In this document: piece by piece, positions 1 to 7,800 of the stretch | Layout of the letters: each line of letters begins with the position of its first letter | How positions within the stretch are numbered: position 1 is the first letter of the stretch | DNA from: Reyranella sp. | GTDB taxonomy: Bacteria; Pseudomonadota; Alphaproteobacteria; Reyranellales; Reyranellaceae | Assembly (NCBI GenBank): GCA_016780605.1 | Contig: JADHLS010000008.1 | Span: 1-19,287 of the forward strand | Direction of reading: 5' to 3' | Length of the DNA stretch: 19,287 nt | Program-made: the position numbers and the translations under genes | Notes under the pieces: model-generated | The model's database searches: none | What the model saw: only the letters and a program-made list of their open reading frames with translations | What the model was told of the DNA's origin: nothing

Positions 1-87
1 GCACTCGACGGCGATCCCGCCGGCATCACGGTCGCACTGCACGATTTCGATCGGTCCTACGCCGGCAAACTGGAGTCGAAGCCATGA
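1..87 (+). CDS. 3' end of an unidentified upstream gene
   Basis: Frame 1 is open from the window edge to a TGA at 85-87 and encodes the last 28 residues of a protein ending in SYAGKLESKP. The piece is too short to assign to a family. It is taken as real because its stop overlaps the start of the next gene in an ATGA junction (84-87), the same arrangement seen at two later junctions of this operon. It is therefore probably the upstream member of the same transcription unit, and its identity would say much about what the operon makes. Confidence 0.55.
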   Translation, partial: ALDGDPAGITVALHDFDRSYAGKLESKP

Positions 88-788
88 GAGCGCTCGACGA
101 CATCCTTGAGCAGCTGAAGCTGCGCGACCGGCCGCATGCCCGCGCCGCGCTGCGGCGCCAGGTCGAGGCCATGGGGGCATCGGAGCACATCGTCGAAGCC
201 ATCGCCTCGGTCCCGCGCCACGCCTTCGCGCCGGCTGATCTCGCCCACCTCGCCTACGCCTCGAGCGGGCTGTGGCTGCCGAGCGGCGCGGTCCTGCCGT
301 CGCCGGAACTGACGGTGCGCATCCTGAGCGCGCTCGACCTGCAGCCGACCGACCGCGTACTGGAGCACGGCACCGGCTGCGGCTACCTCACCGCCTTGTT
401 GTGCCAGCTCGCCAAGCACGTCGTCACGCTCGACAACGCGTACCGCTCCGATGGCGCCCTGGAAGTCGCCCAGCTCCCAAACCTCAGGCGAGGTAGCGGC
501 GCGGATGGCTCGTTCGACGCGGTGCTGATGAGCGTGCCACAGCCGATCTTCACGCCGGCCCTGCTTGGCGATGCGTCGCGCGGCGTCGTGGTGATCGGCC
601 CGCCGCTCGGCCCACAGCGCCTGTTGCTGGCGCGCGCCGGCGCCCACGGCGCGATGCCGGAGCTGTTCGATCTCGGTCCCGTGCTGATCCCGGTCTCCAC
701 GCTCGCCTACGCGCCGGTGTGGATCCCGCCGCCACCGCCAGGCTCTGCAACGGAGATGGAAGGCGAAGGGGAAGGAGAAGGCGCATGA
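84..788 (+). CDS. Protein-L-isoaspartate O-methyltransferase-like protein (divergent PCMT family)
   Basis: A 234-residue protein with the layout of the PCMT family: an N-terminal helical part with SVPRHAFAP (residues 42-50, like the RVPRHLFVP signature), then SAM motif I, RVLEHGTGCGYLTALL (91-106), an acidic residue after strand 2 (VVTLD, D117), and GSFDAVLMS (142-150). The family methylates isoaspartyl carboxylates with SAM, either to repair proteins or, in some RiPP clusters, to form aspartimides. The usual GQTISQP loop that contacts the isoaspartyl substrate is replaced by GAVLPSP (68-74), so repair activity is doubtful. The protein ends in a proline run and an acidic Glu-Gly tail. Start ATG 84 overlaps the upstream stop and has GGAG at 72-75. 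Its own stop overlaps the next start (ATGA, 785-788). Confidence 0.8.
   Translation: MRALDDILEQLKLRDRPHARAALRRQVEAMGASEHIVEAIASVPRHAFAPADLAHLAYASSGLWLPSGAVLPSPELTVRILSALDLQPTDRVLEHGTGCGYLTALLCQLAKHVVTLDNAYRSDGALEVAQLPNLRRGSGADGSFDAVLMSVPQPIFTPALLGDASRGVVVIGPPLGPQRLLLARAGAHGAMPELFDLGPVLIPVSTLAYAPVWIPPPPPGSATEMEGEGEGEGA
759..782 (+). repeat. Four tandem GAAGGN hexamers: Glu-Gly tail plus ribosome binding site
   Basis: Four consecutive 6-base units of the form GAAGGN (N = C, G, A, C) encode the (Glu-Gly)4 tail of the PCMT-like protein. They end two bases before the ATG (785) of the next methyltransferase. The purine-rich stretch holds several Shine-Dalgarno-like GGAG/AAGG cores, the best at 774-777, seven bases from the ATG. 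One stretch thus appears to serve as both a C-terminal tail and a ribosome loading site. The repeat could slip and change tail length in whole Glu-Gly units. Confidence 0.75.
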
Positions 789-1564
789 GCAAGATCCAGC
801 ATGTCGGCGCGGACTACCTGTGGCGCGCCGCCACCTCGCCCGCCGTGATGGCCGTGCGCGCCCGCGCCTGGCAGCTGCTCGGCCTGTTGCCGGGAGCGCG
901 CGTCCTCGATATCGGCTGCGGCCCGGGCACGGCCACGCTCGCCCTCGCTGCGCGGGTCGGCATGTTCGGCGCCGTGATCGGCCTCGATTCGGATCCGGAA
1001 ATGGTCGCCAGCGCCGATGCCTCAGCGCGCGCCGCCGGCATCGCCGGCTGGACGCGCCACCAGCAGGGCACCGCCACCGACCTGCCCTTCCCGCCGGCCT
1101 CCTTCGACGCCTGCTACTGCGAACGAGTCCTGCAGCATCTCACGCCCGACCACGCCGTCCGCGCCGTGGCCGAGGCAGCGCGCGTCACGCGGCCGGGCGG
1201 CGCCATCTGCTTCGTCGACAGCGACTGGGCGAGCTTCTCGGTCGAAACCAGCGAGGACGCCCTCGAACGCAAGCTGCACTCGCTGCATCTCGCACAGTTC
1301 CACAATCCGTTCGCCGGGCGCACGCTCGGGCGGCTGCTCCGGGAGCAAGGGCTGGGCTTCGTCGTGACCGAGCCCATCGCCGTGCCGCTCACCGCAGCGG
1401 GGGCGCTGGAGCTGCTGGCGCGCACGGCGCAACGGGCCGTCGAACAAAAGCAGCTGAGCGACGCGGAACTCACGCGCTGGCGGGCCGCGGCGGCCGTGCG
1501 GCTCGCCGAACCGGACTACGCCGCACACCTGACGATGGTGATCGCCGTCGGGCGACGCCTGTAG
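785..1564 (+). CDS. Class I SAM-dependent methyltransferase (Methyltransf_11 / UbiE type)
   Basis: A 259-residue Rossmann-fold methyltransferase. Motif I is RVLDIGCGPGTATLAL (39-54), the acidic ribose-binding residue lies in VIGLDSD (64-70), motif II is FDACYCERVLQHL (107-119) and motif III is RVTRPGGAICFVD (133-145). The family moves the SAM methyl group to small molecules or proteins; nothing here names the acceptor. Start ATG 785 is preferred over an in-frame ATG at 719 because the longer form adds an arginine-rich stretch that only shadows the previous gene, and because ATG 785 sits directly behind a strong purine-rich ribosome site and overlaps the previous stop. Cytoplasmic, with no membrane segment. 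It is the second SAM methyltransferase in a row, which suggests successive methylations of one substrate or product. Confidence 0.85.
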   Translation: MSKIQHVGADYLWRAATSPAVMAVRARAWQLLGLLPGARVLDIGCGPGTATLALAARVGMFGAVIGLDSDPEMVASADASARAAGIAGWTRHQQGTATDLPFPPASFDACYCERVLQHLTPDHAVRAVAEAARVTRPGGAICFVDSDWASFSVETSEDALERKLHSLHLAQFHNPFAGRTLGRLLREQGLGFVVTEPIAVPLTAAGALELLARTAQRAVEQKQLSDAELTRWRAAAAVRLAEPDYAAHLTMVIAVGRRL

Positions 1565-1587
1565 ACGAAGGCATTGGGGGCAGTGCC

Positions 1588-2577
1588 ATGGTGAAGCGCA
1601 AAACGCGCGGCGGGCCTGAGGAGGCAACCTATCGCCACCACGCCGTCGATCTGCTCAATCGGCCGGGCGTCACCGGGGTGGGGTTCGGCCTGCGGCGGCG
1701 CAACGGCAAGCTGACCGACGAAGTCGTGGTCAAGGTGTTCGTGGCGCACAAGCGCCGCGAGGGCGACATGCCGAGCGGGGCCATATTGCCCAAGATGCTC
1801 GCCGCTCCCCACGGCGCCTCGGCCACCGTCGACGTCGAGGAGATGACGGTTCCCGACATACCGCCGCAGCACATCCCCGATGCCGATACTTCTTCGGCAC
1901 AGTCGCGGCTGCGGGTCGCGCGGCGGCCGGCCGTCGGCGGGGTCAGCGCCTCGCATCATCTCTTCCCGGTCGGCACGGTTGCGATCGGCATGCGGGACAG
2001 CCGGACCGGTGCGCCCTGCATCCTGAGCTGTAGCCACGTGCTGTCGCGACTGGGTTATGCCTACCCGGGCGACACTGTCCTGCAGCCCTCGCCCATCGAC
2101 GGCGGCGCCGGACCACTCGCTGCGTTCGGCACTGTGCTGCGCTGGACGCCGCTGGAGTTCGGCGGCACGGCGCGCAATCTCGCCGACGCGGCGATCGCGG
2201 CCTGCGCACACGACCAGGCGCTTTCCTGGGTGGACGGAATCGGCACGATCGAGGGCGTCGCTCCGATGGCGTCGATCGAGCCTGGCGAGCGTGTCCGCAA
2301 GGTCGGCCGCACGACCGGTCTCACGACCGGCGTGGTGTCCTGCATCGGCACGGTGCGCGCCAACTACCGGCCGCTTGGCTTCGGCGAGACGCCGACGCTG
2401 TTCGTCAACCAGATCCTGGCCGAGATCAGCTGCGGCTACGGCGATTCCGGCTCGCTGCTGGTCGATTCCGAGAACCACGCCGCCGGCCTGCTGTTCGGCG
2501 GGTCGCGCGATGGCAAGACCTGGTTCAACCCGTTCGACGTCGTCTGCGCGATGCTCGACATTTCGCTGCTGGAATAG
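1588..2577 (+). CDS. Trypsin-fold serine protease, NAL1-like, apparently cytoplasmic
   Basis: A 329-residue protein with a readable chymotrypsin-type triad: His150 in LSCSHVL, Asp200 in ARNLADAAIAAC and Ser287 in GYGDSGSLL. KVGRTTGLTTGVV (238-250) matches the strand before the specificity region of trypsin-like enzymes. The N-terminal stretch GVTGVGFGLRRRNG (27-40), followed by a VVVKVFVAHK strand, resembles the extra N-domain of bacterial relatives of plant NAL1. There is no signal peptide or membrane segment, unlike secreted trypsins and DegP/HtrA, and no PDZ domain. A cytoplasmic substrate, such as a peptide or protein made by this operon, is therefore plausible but not shown. Start ATG 1588 lies 23 bases after the methyltransferase stop, behind a GGGGG run (1576-1580). 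Peptidase fold assignment is strong, substrate unknown. Confidence 0.8.
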   Translation: MVKRKTRGGPEEATYRHHAVDLLNRPGVTGVGFGLRRRNGKLTDEVVVKVFVAHKRREGDMPSGAILPKMLAAPHGASATVDVEEMTVPDIPPQHIPDADTSSAQSRLRVARRPAVGGVSASHHLFPVGTVAIGMRDSRTGAPCILSCSHVLSRLGYAYPGDTVLQPSPIDGGAGPLAAFGTVLRWTPLEFGGTARNLADAAIAACAHDQALSWVDGIGTIEGVAPMASIEPGERVRKVGRTTGLTTGVVSCIGTVRANYRPLGFGETPTLFVNQILAEISCGYGDSGSLLVDSENHAAGLLFGGSRDGKTWFNPFDVVCAMLDISLLE

Positions 2578-2578
2578 A

Positions 2579-3253
2579 ATGAACGCCGAGGCTCCCCACG
2601 ACCAGAGGCTGACGCGGCTGAGCTGCGTCGGAGTGGCGAGCGCCGCAGACCGCGACGCGGTCAACGCGCTCCGCCTCGAAACCTACAGCGCCGCGCGCGA
2701 GTTCCGCCTGCTGCGCCCCGACCTGCTGGCCTGGGACACGCACGATCGGTCGGCCGTCGTGCTTGGCGGCTGGGACGACACCGGCCAGTTGGTGGCGACG
2801 ATCCAGTGCCGAGTGGCGGGATCGCCCGCTCACGCCGAGGCGCAGGTCGGCGTTTCCGTGGCGATGGCGGCCAGCCTCTTCCCCGCCGTGGTGATGGGGC
2901 GCGCCGCAACGGCGCCCGGCCGCACCGGACGCGGACTGAACTCGGTTCTTCGCTGGCATTGCCTGACGGCGGCACGCGATGCCGGGTTCAGCTCGGTGCT
3001 CGGCCTTGCCTACCAAGGCGCCCCGCGCATGCGGACGATGGAAGCCATGGGCTACCGCGCGCTGGAGCCCGAACGGGTGTGGGATCCCGAGGTTGAGCCG
3101 CTGTCGCCACCGATCCTGGTCTATCTCGGCCGTGCCCTCTTCGCCGGCGCCCTGGACTATCTCTGGCCGCTGGCAGCGGAAGGCGTCTCGGCCTTTCCGT
3201 GGCAGGGACCGCCACTCTCGCAACGCCTGGCCGAGCCCGTGGAGGCATCATGA
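2579..3253 (+). CDS. GNAT-fold acyltransferase, possibly FeeM/N-acyl-amino-acid-synthase-like
   Basis: A 224-residue protein with the order of a GNAT domain: an N-terminal helix containing RLETYSAAREF (32-42), a strand pair around LGGWDDTGQLVATIQCRV (62-79), then VVMGRAATAPGRTGRGL (104-120), whose GRTGRGL is a degenerate acyl-CoA/ACP pyrophosphate loop, and AARDAGFSSVLGLA (131-144). The pattern resembles autoinducer-synthase-like and FeeM-type N-acyl amino acid synthases more than small acetyltransferases, but identity is not certain. The last 50 residues are hydrophobic and aromatic and could form a lipid-acyl pocket or touch the membrane. Start ATG 2579 comes one base after the protease stop, with GGAA upstream. 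The stop overlaps the oxidase start (ATGA, 3250-3253), linking the two enzymes closely. Confidence 0.6.
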   Translation: MNAEAPHDQRLTRLSCVGVASAADRDAVNALRLETYSAAREFRLLRPDLLAWDTHDRSAVVLGGWDDTGQLVATIQCRVAGSPAHAEAQVGVSVAMAASLFPAVVMGRAATAPGRTGRGLNSVLRWHCLTAARDAGFSSVLGLAYQGAPRMRTMEAMGYRALEPERVWDPEVEPLSPPILVYLGRALFAGALDYLWPLAAEGVSAFPWQGPPLSQRLAEPVEAS

Positions 3254-4845
3254 GCGACGACCATCACGTCATAGCACGCACGCCGCGCGTGCCACTGACC
3301 GACGCAACGAGCGCGCTGAAGGCGGCAAACCAGACCGGCGCGCGCAAGGAAGTGCTGGTGCTCGGGGCCGGCATGGCCGGCCTCGCCGCGGCCTACGAGT
3401 TGCAGCAGCGGGGGCACAAGGTGACCGTGCTGGAGGGCAGCAAGCGCGTCGGCGGCCGTGTCCTCACGCATCGCTTCAAGGACGGTAGCCATGTCGAGCT
3501 CGGCGCCATGCGGGTACCGCTCAGCCACGACTACACGCTCCATTACATCCGCGAAGTCGGGCTCGAACACACCCTGATCGACTTCTTTAACGCCACCGAC
3601 CAGAACTTCCTCGACATCCGCGACGTCGTCTGCCGCCGCGCCGACGGCGCCCAGCGCATCTATCCCCTGTGGGGCATCCCCGGCGCCAACCCCGACCCTG
3701 CGCTCTATCCGCAGTATCCGGGCAACGCCATCCTGGGCTGGCTGATCACGGCGGTGATCGAGACGATGACCGACTTCGAGAAGCGCATCGTGATGTCGGG
3801 CGGCCTCGGCACGAACCGCCTGCGCTATCTCGACAGCCTGTCGGTCGGCGATTTCCTGGCGCGCAGCGCGTCCTCGGAAGTCGGCGAGCTGATCGACGCC
3901 TTCACCTGCCTCGACGAGCTCAAGGACAAGTCCCTGTCGATCTTCCTGCGCGATGCCCTGGTCGGCATCGGCGGCGGCCTGAAGACCCTGCGCGGCGGCA
4001 TGAGCGGCCTGCCCGAGGGGCTGTACAAGAAGCTCCATCCCGGGACGGTCCTGTTCGAGCACGAGGTCGTGGAGATCGAGATCGACACGCAGACCAGCGC
4101 CAAGGTTCGATGCCGGACGCCCTCAGGCTCCAAGGAGTTCCAAGTGCCGTTCGTGATCTGCACCATCCCCTATTCGGTGCTGCGCCTGGTCTCGCTGGTC
4201 AACTTCAGTCACGCCAAGGTCAAGGCGATCCGCGACATGTGCTACATCAACTCGACCAAGGTCGGCTTTGCCTGCCGGAGCCGCTTCTGGGAGACGAAGT
4301 ACGGCATCTATGGCGGATCGTCGGTGTCCGATCGCGTCCAGCGGCAGACCTACTATCCGATGGACCATGCCGAAATCGTGCCGACCAAGGGCGACGGTGC
4401 GGCCGAGCTTCCGTCGTCGCGCCGCTTTGCCAACATTCACGCCGCGCCGGTGGCCGAGCCGGCGATGCGGCTGAACCCCAAGGCCGATCCCAATGAACCG
4501 GGAGCGCTGCTCGGCGCCTATGCCTGGGGAGGCGACGCCGATCGGCTGGGCGTGCTGCCGCCCGACGCGCGAGCCGACGCTGTGAAGCACAGCATCGCCC
4601 GCTTTCATCCGGAGATCGAAGAGCAGGTGACCGAGCACGCATCGATCGACTGGGGCCAGCACCGCTGGTCGGGCGGCGCCTTCGCCTATCTTCTGCCCGG
4701 GCAGCTCGAGACGATGTACGGCGTTGCCAAGCAGCCCGAGCACCGGGTGTTCTTCGCCGGCGAGCATTGCTCCGCCGAGCAGGCCTGGATCCAGGGCGCG
4801 CTGATCTCCGCCTTTCGGGCAGTGCTCGACGTGACCAAGGCTTGA
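3250..4845 (+). CDS. FAD-dependent amine oxidase, L-amino-acid-oxidase-like
   Basis: A 531-residue flavoprotein. VLVLGAGMAGLAAAYEL (35-51) is the dinucleotide-binding fold, followed by the adenine-ribose acidic residue in VTVLEGS (58-64) and the GG motif KRVGGRV (65-71). VELGAMRVP (82-90) is the signature seen in L-amino acid oxidases and tryptophan 2-monooxygenases, where the arginine (R88 here) holds the substrate carboxylate. The C-terminal FAD motif is FFAGEHCSAEQAWIQGALIS (501-520). The enzyme should therefore oxidise an alpha-amino acid or similar amine to an imine, making peroxide, or act as a monooxygenase. No signal peptide is visible; the first 30 residues are polar. GGAGG at 3241-3245 precedes ATG 3250. 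It is the last gene of the operon. Confidence 0.85.
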   Translation: MSDDHHVIARTPRVPLTDATSALKAANQTGARKEVLVLGAGMAGLAAAYELQQRGHKVTVLEGSKRVGGRVLTHRFKDGSHVELGAMRVPLSHDYTLHYIREVGLEHTLIDFFNATDQNFLDIRDVVCRRADGAQRIYPLWGIPGANPDPALYPQYPGNAILGWLITAVIETMTDFEKRIVMSGGLGTNRLRYLDSLSVGDFLARSASSEVGELIDAFTCLDELKDKSLSIFLRDALVGIGGGLKTLRGGMSGLPEGLYKKLHPGTVLFEHEVVEIEIDTQTSAKVRCRTPSGSKEFQVPFVICTIPYSVLRLVSLVNFSHAKVKAIRDMCYINSTKVGFACRSRFWETKYGIYGGSSVSDRVQRQTYYPMDHAEIVPTKGDGAAELPSSRRFANIHAAPVAEPAMRLNPKADPNEPGALLGAYAWGGDADRLGVLPPDARADAVKHSIARFHPEIEEQVTEHASIDWGQHRWSGGAFAYLLPGQLETMYGVAKQPEHRVFFAGEHCSAEQAWIQGALISAFRAVLDVTKA

Positions 4846-4855
4846 GTCAAAGCTT

Positions 4856-4886
4856 TCTCCCCATCACGGACTCCGCGACGGGGAGG
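4856..4886. terminator. Weak hairpin between convergent genes
   Basis: CTCCCC (4857-4862) pairs with GGGGAG (4880-4885), plus a T-G wobble outside, giving a 6-7 base stem with a 17-base loop in the 49-base gap between the oxidase and the cyclase genes. There is no T-run on either strand, so a classical intrinsic terminator is not demonstrated; a bidirectional transcription barrier is only a possibility. Confidence 0.2.
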
Positions 4887-4894
4887 ATCGTCTA

Positions 4895-7800
4895 TCAGGC
4901 GCCGACCAGGATGCGCGCGACCTTGAGGTCGGGAACGTCGAGATGGCCGGGGAAGCGGGCCACCACTGGCCGAAGCGCATCGAGCGCGGCGTCGCGCTCG
5001 GTGAAGGCGAGTTCGGCGGCGAGATGCACACCGGTCAGGGCAACGCGCAGCTCACCGAACAGCGCGCGCTGCTGCTGGGCGACCAGGCGGCCCTGTGCGA
5101 CATGCGGCGCGATCTCGGCGTAGCTGGCGCCGCGCCGGGCCAGCGCGAGTGCGCGTACGCGGTGCAGCTCGGCGCGCCAGATGACCTGCGCCTGCTCCTC
5201 CATCAGAGCCTCGGCCTCGTCGAGCTGGCGCAGCGCCTCGGCGTGCAGACCCGCGCCCGCCGCCAGGTCGGCATACATCGTCATCATCAGCGGCATCAGC
5301 AGGTAGCTGCCGCGGACCGTCTGGCCGCGGATCGCCGTCAGCATCTGCTCGAGGCCGAGGTCGGTGTCGCCCTGCCGCGCCTCGTGCCAGCCTTTCAGCA
5401 TCTGTCCGAGGCGCAGCCAGGCCGCAGCCTGGTGCTGCGACGCGCGGCCCACCAGCTCCGATCCGAGACGGCCGACGCCGTCGTCGTCGTGCGACAGCAT
5501 GGCGAAGATGCCGCCGCGCATCAGGCTGTAGGCGAGCGTGCTGAAGTGCCTGGCCTCGCGGGCTTCCTGGACGCCGATGCGCATCTCCTTGGCCGCGGCG
5601 TCGAGCTCGCCGAGCTGCTGCAGCGTCAGCGCGTAGTTGACGCGCGCCGTCACCAGCGGATCGAGGCCGTGCGAGAACATGATGTCGCGCGCCGGCACCG
5701 ACGACAGCCCGCTCACCGCCTTGGCGAGCTGGGTGCGGCCCTCCTGCAGCGCTCCCGACATCGTGCTGAAAATGCCGAGGCTGCGCGCGGCTGACGCGAC
5801 CAGGCTCTCCTGCCCCGTCGCTTCTGCCAGCTCGACGAGGCGGCGCGCCTCGCTCACGGCGCGGCCCATGGCGCCGCGGCTCGCGGTCGACTGGGCCTTG
5901 CCCCACAGTACCAGGAAGGAGAGATGCGGGTCGCCGATGCGTTCGCACAGCATCAGCGCCTGGTCGATGTTGGCCTCGGCCACGGCATCGGTGAAGCCTC
6001 CCACCGAGAAGGCCGGACCGGACAGGTCGAGCCGCAACTCGGCTTCGAGCCGATCGCGTTCCGGGCTCGGTGCCTGCGCTTCGAGCAGCGTGAGCGCGTT
6101 CTGCAGATGGCTGATGGCCTCGTTGTTGGCCGAACGCCAAGTGGCGCGCCTCCCCGCCTCGCGCCACCAGTTGATCGCCTCCTCGATGCGGGATCCCTCG
6201 CTGTAGTGGTAGGCGAGAAGCTCGGGCACGACCTCGCCGGGCTCGCCGGTCTTGTTCAGCACGTCGGCAATGCGGCCGTGCAACTCCTGCCGTCGCTCGC
6301 GCAGGAGGCTTGCATAGGCAGCATCGCGCAGCAGCGCATGCTTGAAGGCATAGAGCGGTCGCGCCGCCGTGCCGCTCTCGACCAGGATCTCGGCATCGAC
6401 GAGGCGGCGCAGCGTATGATCGAGCAGCCGCGCTTCAAGTCCGGTCACGGTCTCGAGCACGTCATGCTCGAACTCGCGACCGATCACCGCGCCGATCTGC
6501 GCCACCGTCTTGGCGTCCGACAGCCGGTCCAGACGGGCCATCAGCGAATCGTGCAGCGTCGCGGGCACGTCGATGTTGCGCGGCTGGCTGGAACCGTGTG
6601 CGCCCGGCAGATCGAGACCGCCGCTCGCCTCGAGCGTGGCCTTGGTCAGCTCCTCGATGAACAGGGGCACGCCATCGCACTTCTTGAGGATGCGATCCAT
6701 CAAGATCGGGGCGATGGCCGAGCCGCCGGCGGTCGTCTCCACCAGCACCATGGCCGAGCGGCGATCGAGGCCCGAAAGCTGCAGGCGCGTCGCGTCGGCA
6801 TAGCCGCTCCAGATGGCGTCGCCCTCGGGCCGCAGATTGACCAGCATGAAGATGGCGCTGTCGTGCAGCGCTTTGGCGATCTGGCGGAACAGATCGTGCG
6901 TCGACGGATCGATCCAATGACCATCCTCGATCAGCAGCAGCACCGGCCGGCGGCGCGACAGCTCGGTCAGCGCTTCGGCCAGCATGGCCAGCATCTGCTG
7001 CTTGCGCATCACGGGATCGAGACTGGCGAGATCGGCCGGCAGATCGTCGGTGATCGACAGCAGGTTTGCCAGCAGTGGCGCCATCCTGGTGTGGCCCCAG
7101 CCGGCGCGCAGCAGCGCCCGCAGCTTGCGCAGCTTGGTGGCCGGCGGATCCGACGGCAGGATGCGCGCGCCGCGCTCGATCATCCGCAGCACGGCATAGA
7201 ACGGGCTGTTGGTGTAGTGCGGCGAACACTGGCAGAGCAGCCGCACGTGCGGCTGGGCGGCGATCCGCGCGCACAGCGTCTCGGCGAGACGCGACTTGCC
7301 GATGCCCGCCTGGCCGGACAGCAGCACGAGCTGGCCCTCGCCTTCGCACGCGAACTGCCAGCGTCGCAGCAACAGGGAGAGTTCCGATTCGCGTCCCACC
7401 GGATCGGGCAGCGACGTGTCGTGCGCAGCGGCGAAGCGGCTTTCCACCATGGTCTCGCCGACCACTTCCCAGCACGCAACGGCGTCGGCGAAGCCCTTGA
7501 GGCTGAATGAGCCTGCCGGCCGCAGATCGAACACACGGCCGAGTCGGCGGCGGGTGCTGGCGCTCACGACAACCGTATTTGGTTCGGCCACGCCCTGCAG
7601 CCGGGCGGCGAGATTGGGCGTCTCGCCCACGATCAGCGCCTCGGGTGAGGCGCCCGTCCTGATCAGGTCTCCGACCACGACCAGGCCGGTCGCGATGCCG
7701 ATGCGGACTTGGATGGGGACCGCCGACTCCACCAGCGACGTCTTGAGATCGCGGATGATCTTGAGCGCCGCGTGGACCGTACGCTCGGGATCGTCCTCAT

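Noticed and set aside
719..784. Longer N-terminus for the second methyltransferase
   Set aside because: The added 22 residues only re-read the Pro and Glu-Gly tail of the previous gene in another frame; ATG 785 has the ribosome site and the overlap.
820..1587. N-terminal extension of the protease into the methyltransferase gene
   Set aside because: The extension is an Arg/Ala-rich shadow of the methyltransferase frame; the conserved NAL1-like N-domain begins after ATG 1588.
5052..6167. Minus-strand open frame of 371 codons within the cyclase C-terminal region
   Set aside because: Out-of-frame shadow, strongly Arg/Ala/Gly-rich, while the true frame carries TPR-like helices.
5924..7510. Open frame of 528 codons on the + strand inside the cyclase gene
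   Set aside because: Mirror of the conserved ATPase region on the minus strand; the Gln/His/Arg-rich translation shows no family motif.
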